A stretch of DNA of 64,000 nt, taken from Gemmataceae bacterium (GTDB lineage Bacteria; Planctomycetota; Planctomycetia; Gemmatales; Gemmataceae). Both the position numbers and the translations under genes were made by a program. The notes beneath the pieces are model-generated. The model was not told the origin of the DNA. It did not search any database and saw only the letters and a list, made by a program, of their open reading frames with translations. The stretch's first letter is position 1; every line of letters begins with the position of its first letter. Below, one piece after another: positions 1 to 8,819 of this stretch. The stretch covers positions 124,001 through 188,000 of the forward strand of contig JAHBXO010000003.1 in NCBI GenBank assembly GCA_019636445.1, in the 5' to 3' direction.

Positions 1-28
1 TTGACATTGTCGAATTCGAAGATAGAGT
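1..28 (+). promoter_or_regulatory. possible sigma-70 promoter for cimA-valS
   Basis: A perfect TTGACA lies at 1-6, followed after 16 bases by TAGAGT (23-28), which matches the -10 consensus at four of six positions. Transcription from here would give a leader of about 175 bases ahead of cimA that contains the terminator at 164-190. The window starts exactly at the -35 box, so nothing upstream can be judged. Confidence 0.35.
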
Positions 29-163
29 TTCTGGATACTCCGGAGCGTTTCCGTGCCGCATTCCACCCTGCCCTTGGTTGTCGCGATCGCGATTACCGCC
101 GCGCAGGGAGTGCGCGTCGTTGTCGGCACGAGTTGATCCCGGGCGTACGAAAACATCTTCGCG

Positions 164-190
164 CCCCGGAGCCTTCGCTTCGGGGTTTTT
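164..190 (+). terminator. intrinsic terminator in front of cimA (possible attenuator)
   Basis: A 9-bp stem (164-172 with 177-185, one G-T pair) closes a CTTC loop and is followed directly by five T. It could end a transcript entering from the left of the window. It also lies inside the putative cimA leader: TCCCGGGCG at 137-145 can pair 8 of 9 with 162-170, which would exclude the terminator stem. That makes attenuation possible, but no known riboswitch or leader peptide is recognisable. Confidence 0.7.
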
Positions 191-212
191 CATTGATACA
201 CGGAACCTGAAC

Positions 213-1781
213 ATGACGCGCATCGCCATCTACGACACCACGCTTCGCGACGGGAGCCAAGGCGAAGGAGTCAATTTCTCGCTTCAAGACAAGCTGCTCC
301 TAACCAAGCGACTCGACGATATCGGCGTCGACTTCATCGAAGGCGGCTATCCGCTCTCGAACCCCAAGGACTCGGAGTATTTCCGCGCCGTGCGCGACCT
401 GCCACTGAAGCACGCGAAGGTCGTGGCCTTCGGGATGACGCGCAAGAAGAATGGCTCCGCCGAAGCCGATACCGGCCTGCGGGCGTTGCTGGAAGGGAAG
501 ACACCGGTCGTCACGATCGTCGGCAAGACTTCGAGCTTTCAGGTGAAGGAGATCCTGGGCGCGACGCTCGATGAGAACCTGAAGATGATCGGCGACTCCG
601 TGGCGTTCTGCCGGAGCCAAGGACCGGAAGTGTTCTACGACGCCGAACACTTCTTCGACGGCTATACACTGGACCCGGAATACGCCATCAAGACGTTGAA
701 GGCGGCCGAGGCGGGCGGGGCGACCTGCCTAATCCTCTGCGATACGAACGGCGGCACGATGCCGGAGCGGATCGCGGAAGTCGTGGCGGCGGTGAAGAAG
801 GAGTTGAAGGCCGAGATCGGCATCCACTGCCACAACGATTGCGAGTTGGCCGTGGCGAATACCCTCGCGGCCGTGCGGGCCGGGGCGACGCAGGTGCAAG
901 GCACGCTCAACGGTTTCGGCGAGCGTTGCGGCAACGTGGACCTCGTTGCGACCATCGCCAACCTCGCGATCAAGTACCAGTACGACGTATTGACGCCCGG
1001 CAGCCTCCAGCGTCTCACGGAGTTGTCGCGTTACGCTTACGAGCTGGCGAACATGAACTTCCGCAACAACCAGCCGTTCGTGGGCCAAAGCGCCTTCGCC
1101 CACAAGGGCGGCATGCACACGCACGCCGTCGCGAAGAACCCGGCGAGCTACGAACACATCGACCCGGCCCTCGTTGGAAATGAACGGCGTATCCTCGTGA
1201 GCGAACTCTCCGGGCAGTCCACGATACTGAGCAAAACTCAGAAGTACCAGATTGCCCACGACAAGGCCGTGATGGCGAAGATTCTCAACGAAGTGCAGGA
1301 CCTGGAGAACGCCGGGTACGAGTTCGAGGCGGCCGAGGGGTCGTTCGACATCATCGTGAAGAAGGCCGTCGGCACTTACAAACCGTGGTTCGAGCGGCTG
1401 GCGTACCGCGTGAATATCGAACAGGGCACGGAGGGGAACCCGACGACGGAGGCGACCGTGAAGCTGCGCATCGCCGGCTCCGTCGAGCATACCGTGAGCG
1501 AAGGCGACGGCCCCGTGAACGCGCTGGACGCGGCCCTGCGAAAGGCGCTCGTCCAGTACTACCCGGCCTTGGACGAGATGCAACTCGTCGATTACAAGGT
1601 GCGGGTAGTGAACCCGAAGGAAGGCACCGCCGCCCGGGTGCGCGTGGTCATCGAATCGAGGGATGCAAAGGACGTCTGGGGCACCGTCGGTGTCAGCGAG
1701 AACGTTGTTGAGGCGAGTTGGCTCGCATTGAGCGATGCGATCGAATACAAGCTGTTCAAGGACGAGGAAGGGAAACATTAA
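213..1781 (+). CDS. cimA: citramalate synthase (CimA family)
   Basis: A 522-residue HMG-CoA-lyase/LeuA-type TIM-barrel enzyme. CimA condenses pyruvate and acetyl-CoA to citramalate in the threonine-independent route to isoleucine. The N-terminus IYDTTLRDGSQGEG carries the R-D pair of the active site, with the CimA-type SQGE. GIHCHNDCELAVAN supplies the HxH metal ligands and FGERCGNVD follows. The C-terminal third (about residues 385-510) matches the LeuA dimerisation/regulatory domain. An upstream in-frame ATG at 78 would add 45 basic residues lying across the terminator, so the ATG at 213 is preferred. The stop is one base before valS. A LeuA-like isopropylmalate synthase is the alternative, but the motif set favours CimA. 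Confidence 0.92.
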   Translation: MTRIAIYDTTLRDGSQGEGVNFSLQDKLLLTKRLDDIGVDFIEGGYPLSNPKDSEYFRAVRDLPLKHAKVVAFGMTRKKNGSAEADTGLRALLEGKTPVVTIVGKTSSFQVKEILGATLDENLKMIGDSVAFCRSQGPEVFYDAEHFFDGYTLDPEYAIKTLKAAEAGGATCLILCDTNGGTMPERIAEVVAAVKKELKAEIGIHCHNDCELAVANTLAAVRAGATQVQGTLNGFGERCGNVDLVATIANLAIKYQYDVLTPGSLQRLTELSRYAYELANMNFRNNQPFVGQSAFAHKGGMHTHAVAKNPASYEHIDPALVGNERRILVSELSGQSTILSKTQKYQIAHDKAVMAKILNEVQDLENAGYEFEAAEGSFDIIVKKAVGTYKPWFERLAYRVNIEQGTEGNPTTEATVKLRIAGSVEHTVSEGDGPVNALDAALRKALVQYYPALDEMQLVDYKVRVVNPKEGTAARVRVVIESRDAKDVWGTVGVSENVVEASWLALSDAIEYKLFKDEEGKH

Positions 1782-1782
1782 C

Positions 1783-4700
1783 ATGCCGACCGAATTGCCC
1801 AAGGCCTACGACCCGAAGACGGCCCAGGAGAAGTGGCTCCAATTCTGGAATGAGAAGGGCTACTTCCACGCCGACCCGGCGAAGCCGGGCGAACCGTATT
1901 GCATCGTGATCCCGCCACCAAACGTGACGGGGGCGCTGCACATGGGGCACGCTCTCAACAACACGCTGCAAGACGTGCTCATCCGTTGGCGGCGCATGCA
2001 GGGCTACAACGCGCTCTGGATGCCGGGGACGGACCACGCCGGCATCGCCACGCAGGCGGTGGTGGAACGGCTGATCTTCCAAACCGAGAAGAAAACGCGC
2101 CACGATCTAGGCCGCGAGAAGCTCGTCGAGAAGATCTGGGAGTGGAAGGACAAGTACGAGAAGCGGATCCTGGGCCAGCTTCAGGAGATGGGCGCGAGCT
2201 GCGACTGGCAGCGGACCCGCTTCACGCTGGACGACACCTGCGCGAAGGCGGTGCGCGAGACATTCTTCCGCATGTTCCGCGACGGCTACATCTACCGCGG
2301 CAAGCGGCTGGTGAACTGGGACGCCCAACTCCAGACGAGCGTGGCCGACGACGAGACCTACACCGAAGACACGAAGGGCGGCTTCTGGACGTTCAAGTAT
2401 GAGGTCATTGGTGATCCAGTTGGCACTCGTCCAGAACCAGAATTACCTGAGATTTTCTCCGGCGGTCGATCGGAAAGATTGCCCGACGGAACTCTGATCA
2501 ATGTGGATTTAGCAATCGATCCGGACAACCCGGATTCAACCGACAAGTACATCAAGTTCAGTACAACTCGGCCAGAAACGATGCTCGGCGATACGGCGCT
2601 CTGCGTACATCCTGCGGACAACCGATACAAGCACTTGATCGGAAATTACGTACTCCAACCACTGACTGGACGCCGCATTCCGATCATCGCCGACGGCCTG
2701 CTCGCCGATCCGGAACTCGGCACCGGCTGCGTAAAAGTGACGCCGGCGCACGACCCGAACGACTACGCCTGTTGGCAGCGCAACCCGCAGATCGGCATCC
2801 TCAACATCCTGAACCCAGACGGCACAATCAACACGAACGGCGGACCGTACGCCGGGATGCCGCGCGACAAGGCTCGCGAGGCCGTTGTGAACGCGATGGA
2901 GGAGCTGGGCCTGTTCGAGGGCAAGGAAGACCGCGTGATCCCGCTGAAGTACAGCGACCGCAGCAAGACGCCGATCGAGCCGTACCTGAGCGACCAGTGG
3001 TTCGTACGGATGGCGGATCGCGACGATGGAAAGCCTGGCCTCGCTCAGATGGCCATTGACGCCGTGAAAGACGGCCGCGTGCAGTTCTTCCCGAAGCGGT
3101 ACGAGAATTCCTATCTCGACTGGCTCGGCGAGAAGCGCGACTGGTGCGTGAGCCGTCAACTCTGGTGGGGGCACCGCATCCCGGTGTGGACGATCAAAAA
3201 CCCGTCGGACGAGGTACTGGCTCAAACGATTGACCTTGGTGCCGGAGCATCGAAGCAGGCGGACGCGAAAACACAGACATATCACGTCTGCGTCCTGAAT
3301 GATCCTGCACTGGAAGTGAGTTTAGAAAAACTCGGATTCGTGCAGGAATCCGACGTCCTCGACACCTGGTTCTCCTCCGCGCTCTGGCCGCACAGCACGC
3401 TCGGCTGGCCGGAGGAGACGCCGGAACTGAAGCGCTACTATCCCACCAGCACGCTCGTGACGAGCCGGGACATCATCACGCTCTGGGTGGCCCGCATGGT
3501 GATGACCGGCCTCTACAACACCGGCGAGGTGCCGTTCAAACACGTCGTGATCCACCCGAAGATCATGGACGGCTTCGGCGAAGGGATGAGCAAGTCCAAG
3601 GGCAACGGCGTCGACCCGCTCGACATCATCGAGCTCTACGGGGCCGACGCGATGCGCTTCGGCGTGGTGTCGCTCGCCACCGAGACGCAGGACAGCCGGC
3701 TGCCGGTGTCGAACGTCTGCCCGCACTGCGGCACGCTCGTCCCGCAGAAGAAGGAACACCAAAGCGGCCGGACGCGCAAGGTTGTCTGCCCCGGCGACAA
3801 ACCGGCAGGCATCACCTGCAGCAAGCCGTTCCGCCCGAGCGGCCCGTGGACCGAGGACGATCCCGAGTTCCCGACGGCGAAGGCGGCGTCGGACCGCTTC
3901 GAAATGGGCCGGAACTTCGCGAACAAGCTCTGGAATGCCACGCGGTTCATCCTGATGAACCTCGAAGGGTTCACGGCCGCGCCCCTCGATCCGAAGGCGT
4001 TGCCGACGGAAGACCGCTGGATTCTCAGCCGTCTAGCGACGACCGCGAAGGCGGTGACGGCGGCGCTCGAAGGCTACAAGTTCAGCGAAGTGTCGCGGCT
4101 CGTCTACGACTTCGCCTGGAACGAATTCTGCGACTGGTACATCGAGATGAGCAAGGGCCGGCGCACAGACCCGACGTGCCAGCGCGTGCTCGTCGGCGTG
4201 CTCGACGGTATCGTGCGGCTCATCCAGCCGGTGATGCCGTTCCTCGCGGAATCGCTCTGGCAGGCCCTGAACGAAGTGGCCCCGACGCGCGGCCTGCTGG
4301 AATCCAAGCTGGCCGAGGAGAGCGCATGCATCGCCGCGTGGCCGAATAATCTTGGCATTTTCATCGACGACACGACCGAAGGCAGCATCGCTCGGATGCA
4401 GGAACTCGTGCGCGGCATCCGCGAAATCCGCAACCGCTACCTGCTCGATAAGACCCCGCTCACGCTCCACGTGAAGTGCAACGATGTCGTCGCGACGGAG
4501 TTGAACGCCCTCGCGCCGTTCGTCAAACTCCTCGGCGGTTTGTCGTCCTTCGACTGCGGACCGACGACGAAGAAGCCGAAGCAATCCGGCTCGATCGTAC
4601 GGCCGGACTTCGAGGCCTACGTTCCGCTCGCGGGGTTGATCGACAATGCGGCAGAGTCGAAGAAGCTCGAGAAGGAGATCGCCCAGAAGCAGAAGCTGTT

Positions 4701-4848
4701 GGACACGACCGTCGCCAAGCTAGGCAACGAGAGTTTCGTGAAGGGTGCCCCGCCGGAGGTGGTCGAGCAACAGCGGAATTCGGTCGCCGAACTGGAAGGC
4801 CAGTTGAAGGTGATGCGGGCGAACCTGGCGGAGTTGACCGAATCGTAA
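1783..4848 (+). CDS. valS: valine--tRNA ligase
   Basis: A class I aminoacyl-tRNA synthetase of 1021 residues. It shows the HIGH-type motif PPPNVTGALHMGHAL near residue 45, the editing-domain motif STTRPETMLGDTA, a KMSKS-type motif GMSKSKGNG near 602, the anticodon-domain entry NFANKLWNATRF, and a C-terminal coiled coil (about 955-1020) typical of ValRS. Unusually, a four-cysteine zinc-ribbon-like insert (CPHC at about 646, then two further Cys) sits between the KMSKS region and the anticodon-binding domain. The start at 1783 follows the cimA stop by one base and a GAGGAAGGG ribosome-binding site inside cimA, so the two genes are probably co-transcribed and translationally coupled. Confidence 0.97.
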   Translation: MPTELPKAYDPKTAQEKWLQFWNEKGYFHADPAKPGEPYCIVIPPPNVTGALHMGHALNNTLQDVLIRWRRMQGYNALWMPGTDHAGIATQAVVERLIFQTEKKTRHDLGREKLVEKIWEWKDKYEKRILGQLQEMGASCDWQRTRFTLDDTCAKAVRETFFRMFRDGYIYRGKRLVNWDAQLQTSVADDETYTEDTKGGFWTFKYEVIGDPVGTRPEPELPEIFSGGRSERLPDGTLINVDLAIDPDNPDSTDKYIKFSTTRPETMLGDTALCVHPADNRYKHLIGNYVLQPLTGRRIPIIADGLLADPELGTGCVKVTPAHDPNDYACWQRNPQIGILNILNPDGTINTNGGPYAGMPRDKAREAVVNAMEELGLFEGKEDRVIPLKYSDRSKTPIEPYLSDQWFVRMADRDDGKPGLAQMAIDAVKDGRVQFFPKRYENSYLDWLGEKRDWCVSRQLWWGHRIPVWTIKNPSDEVLAQTIDLGAGASKQADAKTQTYHVCVLNDPALEVSLEKLGFVQESDVLDTWFSSALWPHSTLGWPEETPELKRYYPTSTLVTSRDIITLWVARMVMTGLYNTGEVPFKHVVIHPKIMDGFGEGMSKSKGNGVDPLDIIELYGADAMRFGVVSLATETQDSRLPVSNVCPHCGTLVPQKKEHQSGRTRKVVCPGDKPAGITCSKPFRPSGPWTEDDPEFPTAKAASDRFEMGRNFANKLWNATRFILMNLEGFTAAPLDPKALPTEDRWILSRLATTAKAVTAALEGYKFSEVSRLVYDFAWNEFCDWYIEMSKGRRTDPTCQRVLVGVLDGIVRLIQPVMPFLAESLWQALNEVAPTRGLLESKLAEESACIAAWPNNLGIFIDDTTEGSIARMQELVRGIREIRNRYLLDKTPLTLHVKCNDVVATELNALAPFVKLLGGLSSFDCGPTTKKPKQSGSIVRPDFEAYVPLAGLIDNAAESKKLEKEIAQKQKLLDTTVAKLGNESFVKGAPPEVVEQQRNSVAELEGQLKVMRANLAELTES

Positions 4849-4857
4849 ATTGCGCGT

Positions 4858-4881
4858 GCCCGGCGACGTTCGTCGCCGGGC
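4858..4881. terminator. bidirectional hairpin between convergent valS and truB
   Basis: A perfect 11-bp inverted repeat (4858-4868 with 4871-4881), effectively a 10-bp stem with a GTTC loop, lies between the convergent ends of valS and truB. No long T-run follows on either strand, so efficiency is uncertain. Confidence 0.6.
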
Positions 4882-4887
4882 TTCCGG

Positions 4888-5562
4888 TCAATCGATGAAG
4901 CTGATCGGCAAAATCGATTTCGGCGGTGCGTCGAGGCGTATAGCTATTTCCTCGGTGAACTCGCCGATGCGCGTCCGACGTAATGTCTGCACCAAACCGC
5001 CACAGCCGAGCGCGTCGCCCACGTCCCGCGCGATCGAGCGGATATACGTTCCTTTCCCGCAGTCGATTTCCAGATCGAGGTGCGGCCATTCGTAGCTAAG
5101 CAGCCGGATCGCATCCACGCGAACGGGTCGCGGCTCCAGTTTCACGTCCTTTCCCTGCCGGGCGAGATCGTAGGCGCGCCGGCCGTCGATCTTGAGCGCC
5201 GACACGCGAGGGGGTAACTGGAGAATCTCGCCGACGAACCTCGGCATGAGATCACGGATCGCGGCTTCGCTTGGGATCGCACCGGCCGGGGTCGGCGACA
5301 GGTTGCCGTCGGCGTCGTCGGTGTCACTCGTGAAGCCGAGCAGGATTCGCGTGCGGTAGGTCTTCCCCATCGCCTGCACGCGTTCGACGAGTTTCGTCGC
5401 CGCGCCGACGGCGAGCACCAGCACGCCGGTGGCGAGCGGATCGAGTGTGCCGGCGTGGCCAATCTTTGTCCGGCGCGGGAACCAGCGCTGGGCGACATTC
5501 ACCACGTCGCGCGAGGTCATGCCGCCGGGCTTGTCCACGACGAGGAAGCCGTCGGCATTCAT
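4888..5562 (-). CDS. truB: tRNA pseudouridine(55) synthase
   Basis: Makes pseudouridine 55 in the T-loop of tRNAs. The N-terminus GFLVVDKPGGMTS and the catalytic motif GHAGTLDPLATGVL (Asp nucleophile) are diagnostic of TruB, and KTYRTRILLGFTSDTDD follows. At 224 residues it is much shorter than E. coli TruB (about 314) and appears to end after the catalytic domain, without the C-terminal PUA-like domain. The start overlaps the purD stop in an ATGA arrangement, so translation is likely coupled to purD. Confidence 0.94.
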   Translation of the reverse strand: MNADGFLVVDKPGGMTSRDVVNVAQRWFPRRTKIGHAGTLDPLATGVLVLAVGAATKLVERVQAMGKTYRTRILLGFTSDTDDADGNLSPTPAGAIPSEAAIRDLMPRFVGEILQLPPRVSALKIDGRRAYDLARQGKDVKLEPRPVRVDAIRLLSYEWPHLDLEIDCGKGTYIRSIARDVGDALGCGGLVQTLRRTRIGEFTEEIAIRLDAPPKSILPISFID

Positions 5563-6872
5563 TTCTTTTTGAGTGCCTTGTCGGCGATGTCGGTGCGGAA
5601 GTGGGCGCCGGGGAACGATAGAAGCTTGACGGCCTCGTAGGCCCGCGCCTTGGCGGCGGCGAGGTCGTCTCCAAGTGCCGTCACGGCCAGAACGCGCCCG
5701 CCGTCGGTGACGACGCGATCGCCCTTGAGCGCCGTGCCGGCGTGGAAGACCTTCACATCCGACAGTTTCGCGGCTTCATCAAGACCGAGGATTTGCTTGC
5801 CCGATTCGTACTTGCCCGGATAGCCACCGCTGCACATCACCACGCACACGGCCGGACGTGGATCGAACACGAGCTTCCCGTCCTCGAAATCGCCGAGCGT
5901 TTCGTTCGCGACGGCTTCGAAGAGGTCGACAAGATCGGTCTTTAACCGCATCAGGATGACCTGCGTCTCTGGATCGCCGAAGCGGCAGTTGTATTCCAGA
6001 ACGCGCAGGCCCTGGTTCGTGAGCATGAGGCCCGCGAACAGTACCCCGTTGAACGGGAAGCGTTCGTCCTTCATCCCTCGCTTCATGGCATGGACGGTCG
6101 GCACGAAGACGCTTGTCTCCGTCTCGGCGACCAGTTCCGGCGTGCCGGCCGGGGCGGGGCAGTACGTCCCCATGCCCCCGGTGTTCGGTCCCTTGTCGCC
6201 GTTGAAGACCGCCTTGTGGTCCTGCGTCGGCGGCAGCGGCAGGATCGTTCGCCCCGCCACGAGCGCGAGCATCGACAGTTCCTCGCCGTCCAACCGTTTC
6301 TCGACAACAATATGACGCCCGGCTTTCGCGCCAAACTCTTCCCGTACCATGATCCGCTCGACCGCCTGGAGCGCCTCAGCCGTGTCCTTGCACACGACCA
6401 CGCCCTTGCCAGCCGCCAGCCCGTCCGCCTTTACCACTACCGGGTAGTCTCGCGTCTCAATGTAGGTTCGCGCCGCGGCGGGGTGGTCGAAGACGCGGAA
6501 CTCGGCGGTCGGCACGTCGGCGTGGCGCATCAGTTCCTTCGCGAAGACCTTACTCGCCTCGATGCGGGCGGCGTCCTTCGACGGGCCGAAGACCTTGAAC
6601 CCCCGGCCGCGGAAGAAGTCGGCGCAGCCGTTGGCGAGCGGGTCCTCCGGGCCGATGACGACCAGGTTGACGCCTTCCTTGTCGGCCGTGCGGGCGAGGC
6701 GGTCCCAGTTGTTCGGGTCGGTGCCGTCGATGGGGATGTTCGCGCCGTCGAGGGCCGTGCCGGCATTGCCGGGGGCGCAGAGGATCTTGCCGGCGCGCGG
6801 AGATTGCGAGAGTTTCCAGACGATGGCGTGCTCGCGGCCGCCCTTGCCGATGACGAGGATGTTCGTTTTCAT
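5559..6872 (-). CDS. purD: phosphoribosylamine--glycine ligase
   Basis: The second step of de novo purine synthesis: it joins glycine to 5-phosphoribosylamine with ATP. The protein has 437 residues, the usual length. The N-terminal motif ILVIGKGGREHAIVWKL, the ATP-grasp segment VVKADGLAAGKGVVVC, and GPNTGGMGTYCPAP with YNCRFGDPETQ are classic PurD signatures. It is the first gene of a purD-truB pair with a four-base overlap. The upstream ribosome-binding site is weak, but no other start is plausible. Confidence 0.97.
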   Translation of the reverse strand: MKTNILVIGKGGREHAIVWKLSQSPRAGKILCAPGNAGTALDGANIPIDGTDPNNWDRLARTADKEGVNLVVIGPEDPLANGCADFFRGRGFKVFGPSKDAARIEASKVFAKELMRHADVPTAEFRVFDHPAAARTYIETRDYPVVVKADGLAAGKGVVVCKDTAEALQAVERIMVREEFGAKAGRHIVVEKRLDGEELSMLALVAGRTILPLPPTQDHKAVFNGDKGPNTGGMGTYCPAPAGTPELVAETETSVFVPTVHAMKRGMKDERFPFNGVLFAGLMLTNQGLRVLEYNCRFGDPETQVILMRLKTDLVDLFEAVANETLGDFEDGKLVFDPRPAVCVVMCSGGYPGKYESGKQILGLDEAAKLSDVKVFHAGTALKGDRVVTDGGRVLAVTALGDDLAAAKARAYEAVKLLSFPGAHFRTDIADKALKKK

Positions 6873-6931
6873 GGAGCCGTGCAGTGAGGTCGAGTCCGAT
6901 GGGTTGTTCTAGAGAGTCCGGGAAATGAAGC

Positions 6932-6955
6932 GACCCGGCCCTTGCGGACCGGGTC
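6932..6955 (-). terminator. hairpin downstream of the secreted Tyr-rich gene
   Basis: A 7-bp perfect stem (GACCCGG at 6932-6938 with CCGGGTC at 6949-6955) lies between purD and the end of the minus-strand gene at 6981. A run of six T at 6960-6965 flanks it on the plus-strand 3' side, the wrong side for the minus-strand gene, so this is a moderate call. Confidence 0.45.
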
Positions 6956-6980
6956 ATGATTTTTTGCCGGCGATCGTGCA

Positions 6981-7907
6981 TCAACGGCTGACAAGTTTGA
7001 ACTCGCGTTGGTCGTTCGCCGCGATCGTCAGTTTCTTGAAGCGGACCGCCTGGCCATCGCCGCGATCCACGTACAGGTACCAGTCGCCGGCGGGTAGGGT
7101 CGTGTCGAACTCGCCGAACGCGTTCGCCTTGGCGTATTTTCGATCCTCGTGGTTCGTAGCATTCACGAACACGAGCTTCGATCCGGCCTTCGGCGTGATC
7201 TGGTCGTTCGCAACCACTTCGCCGCGTAGCCGGGCATGGCTGGCCGTGTGGGCCGGAGCCGGAACGGCGCGGCTGGCGGAGGGCTTGGCCGGCGGCATCG
7301 GACGCGGGTAGTTGGTACCCGTCGTCGGCAGGTCGGTCGGCGCGATCGTTTCGGGAGCGGCACCGTTCGGAACCGAACGGAACTCGTCCAGGCGCGGCGC
7401 GCCGATCGGCGGTGCGGGCACAGTGTAGTACGATTGGCGGACGGTCGGTGGATAGTAGTAGGTCACCACCGGCGTGGTCTCCGTCACTTCGCGGTAGCTC
7501 CGCACCGGCACAAGCCGCGTCTTCTCGACGAACCGCTCTACGGAGTTGCATTGTTCCCGCAGCACGTACGACGTTCGCGGTTCGGCGATCTCCTGGCATG
7601 TACCGGAGCACGGGTCGTAATAGGACTTATACGTGTAGCTCTTCACCGGCTCCCAGTAGTACGACTTCACCGTCTCGCGAACCGGTACCTTGTACGTCTC
7701 GCGCTTCCACTCCGTCACCGGTGTGTAATAGCTGCGTTGAACGTATTCGACGCGGCGCTCGGGTTTCGGGCAGTCGTCCCGAACGTAATACGACCGTCGC
7801 TCGTTGTTGCAGGTAAGCTGGAAGACGTTGTCCCAACCGGCCGACGCGCCGGACGCTCCGGACGCGATCGCGAGGGCGGCAATGAGGGATCGGAAGGTGA
7901 AACTCAT
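6981..7907 (-). CDS. secreted Tyr/Val-rich protein with C-terminal beta-sandwich domain
   Basis: 308 residues from the ATG at 7907, which has GGAG just upstream. Residues 1-24 form a signal peptide ending ASGASAGW. Residues about 25-150 are rich in Tyr, Val, Arg and Thr in irregular YVQRSYYTPVTEW-like units with a few cysteines, resembling the YTV-type proteins of planctomycetes. A proline-rich linker follows, and the last 85 residues (from LRGEVVAND) look like a carboxypeptidase-regulatory/transthyretin-like beta-sandwich. Export and a structural or surface role are inferred; the exact function is unknown. It stands alone between purD and tpx. A TTAGACTAA motif (7941-7949) lies just upstream, probably as part of the promoter. 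Confidence 0.75.
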   Translation of the reverse strand: MSFTFRSLIAALAIASGASGASAGWDNVFQLTCNNERRSYYVRDDCPKPERRVEYVQRSYYTPVTEWKRETYKVPVRETVKSYYWEPVKSYTYKSYYDPCSGTCQEIAEPRTSYVLREQCNSVERFVEKTRLVPVRSYREVTETTPVVTYYYPPTVRQSYYTVPAPPIGAPRLDEFRSVPNGAAPETIAPTDLPTTGTNYPRPMPPAKPSASRAVPAPAHTASHARLRGEVVANDQITPKAGSKLVFVNATNHEDRKYAKANAFGEFDTTLPAGDWYLYVDRGDGQAVRFKKLTIAANDQREFKLVSR

Positions 7908-8178
7908 GATGTCGACTCCAGAGGCATTCCTCCCCACACTTTAGACTAAGTTTGCATTCGCGGCGCACCATTGAAATTCAAGATTCCGAGAATCGTCGCG
8001 ATCGACACCCCGCCGCACAACCGGCAAAGCCGGCCCATCCTTCACGTTTTCGCCAGCTTCAATCACTTTGCGGGGAATGGGAAGACGTGCGAGTTGACGA
8101 AAGCCGGAGAAGCGGGTGGAACGCAAAGCGGAGTGCGGGTTGTCCGCACTCCACTCGAAAGAAAACCGGCCGTACCGC

Positions 8179-8706
8179 TTACCCTGCCGCCTTCTTCAAC
8201 GCTTCCAGCGCGGCCGCGTAATTCGGCTCGCTCGTCACTTCCGGCACATATTCCGCGTAGGTCACGATGCCCGCCGGATCGACCACGAACACCGAGCGAG
8301 CCAGCAGTTTGATGGGCAGCGGGGATTGCTCGAACAGCACGCCCCAGTTCTTGCCGAACGAATGATCGTGCACGTCCGAGAGCGTCTGCATGGTTTTCAC
8401 GCCTTCCGCACCGCAGAATCGCTTCTGGGCGAACGGCAGGTCGAGGCTGACGGTATAACAAACGACCTTGTCGCCGAGGGCGTTGATGCCATCTTCAAAC
8501 TTCTTCGTCTGCGTGCTGCAGACCGGGGTATCGAGCGACGGCACGACGCTGAACAGCCGCGCCTTGCCCGCGCTGTCCGCGAGCGTGACCGGCGCGAGGC
8601 CGTTGTTCACGGACTTGAAGTCCGGGGCCTTCTGGCCGACCTTCACGGCGTCGCCGGCAAGCGTGACGGGATTACCCTTGAACGTGACCGCGTTCGCGCG
8701 AGACAT
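8179..8706 (-). CDS. tpx: thiol peroxidase (atypical 2-Cys peroxiredoxin)
   Basis: Reduces hydrogen peroxide and organic hydroperoxides at the expense of thioredoxin. The 175 residues match the family length. The peroxidatic cysteine is Cys63 in SLDTPVCSTQT and the resolving cysteine is Cys98 in KRFCGAEG, the same arrangement as E. coli Tpx (Cys61/Cys95). Cys83 is an extra cysteine. The start has a good AGGAG site nine bases upstream. It is a single-gene unit, divergent from the GspF-like gene. Confidence 0.95.
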   Translation of the reverse strand: MSRANAVTFKGNPVTLAGDAVKVGQKAPDFKSVNNGLAPVTLADSAGKARLFSVVPSLDTPVCSTQTKKFEDGINALGDKVVCYTVSLDLPFAQKRFCGAEGVKTMQTLSDVHDHSFGKNWGVLFEQSPLPIKLLARSVFVVDPAGIVTYAEYVPEVTSEPNYAAALEALKKAAG

Positions 8707-8819
8707 CGGTGGACTCCTGGTGAATGAGTTCGTCGGACCCGGACATGATAGGCATCGTCCGTCGCGATGGCGGCGGATCGTGGAAAGTGATAGGGTGAAC
8801 GGACCGACGAGGTTGCCGC

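Noticed and set aside
1..210. A 69-codon frame from a TTG at position 1 as a leader peptide or gene end.
   Set aside because: It has no ribosome-binding site, no branched-chain amino-acid run, and crosses the terminator hairpin.
7941..7949. TTAGACTAA upstream of the secreted Tyr-rich gene as a second metal-regulator box.
   Set aside because: Only the 9-base core is present, without the outer repeat seen at 59951-59970; it may simply be part of a -10 region.
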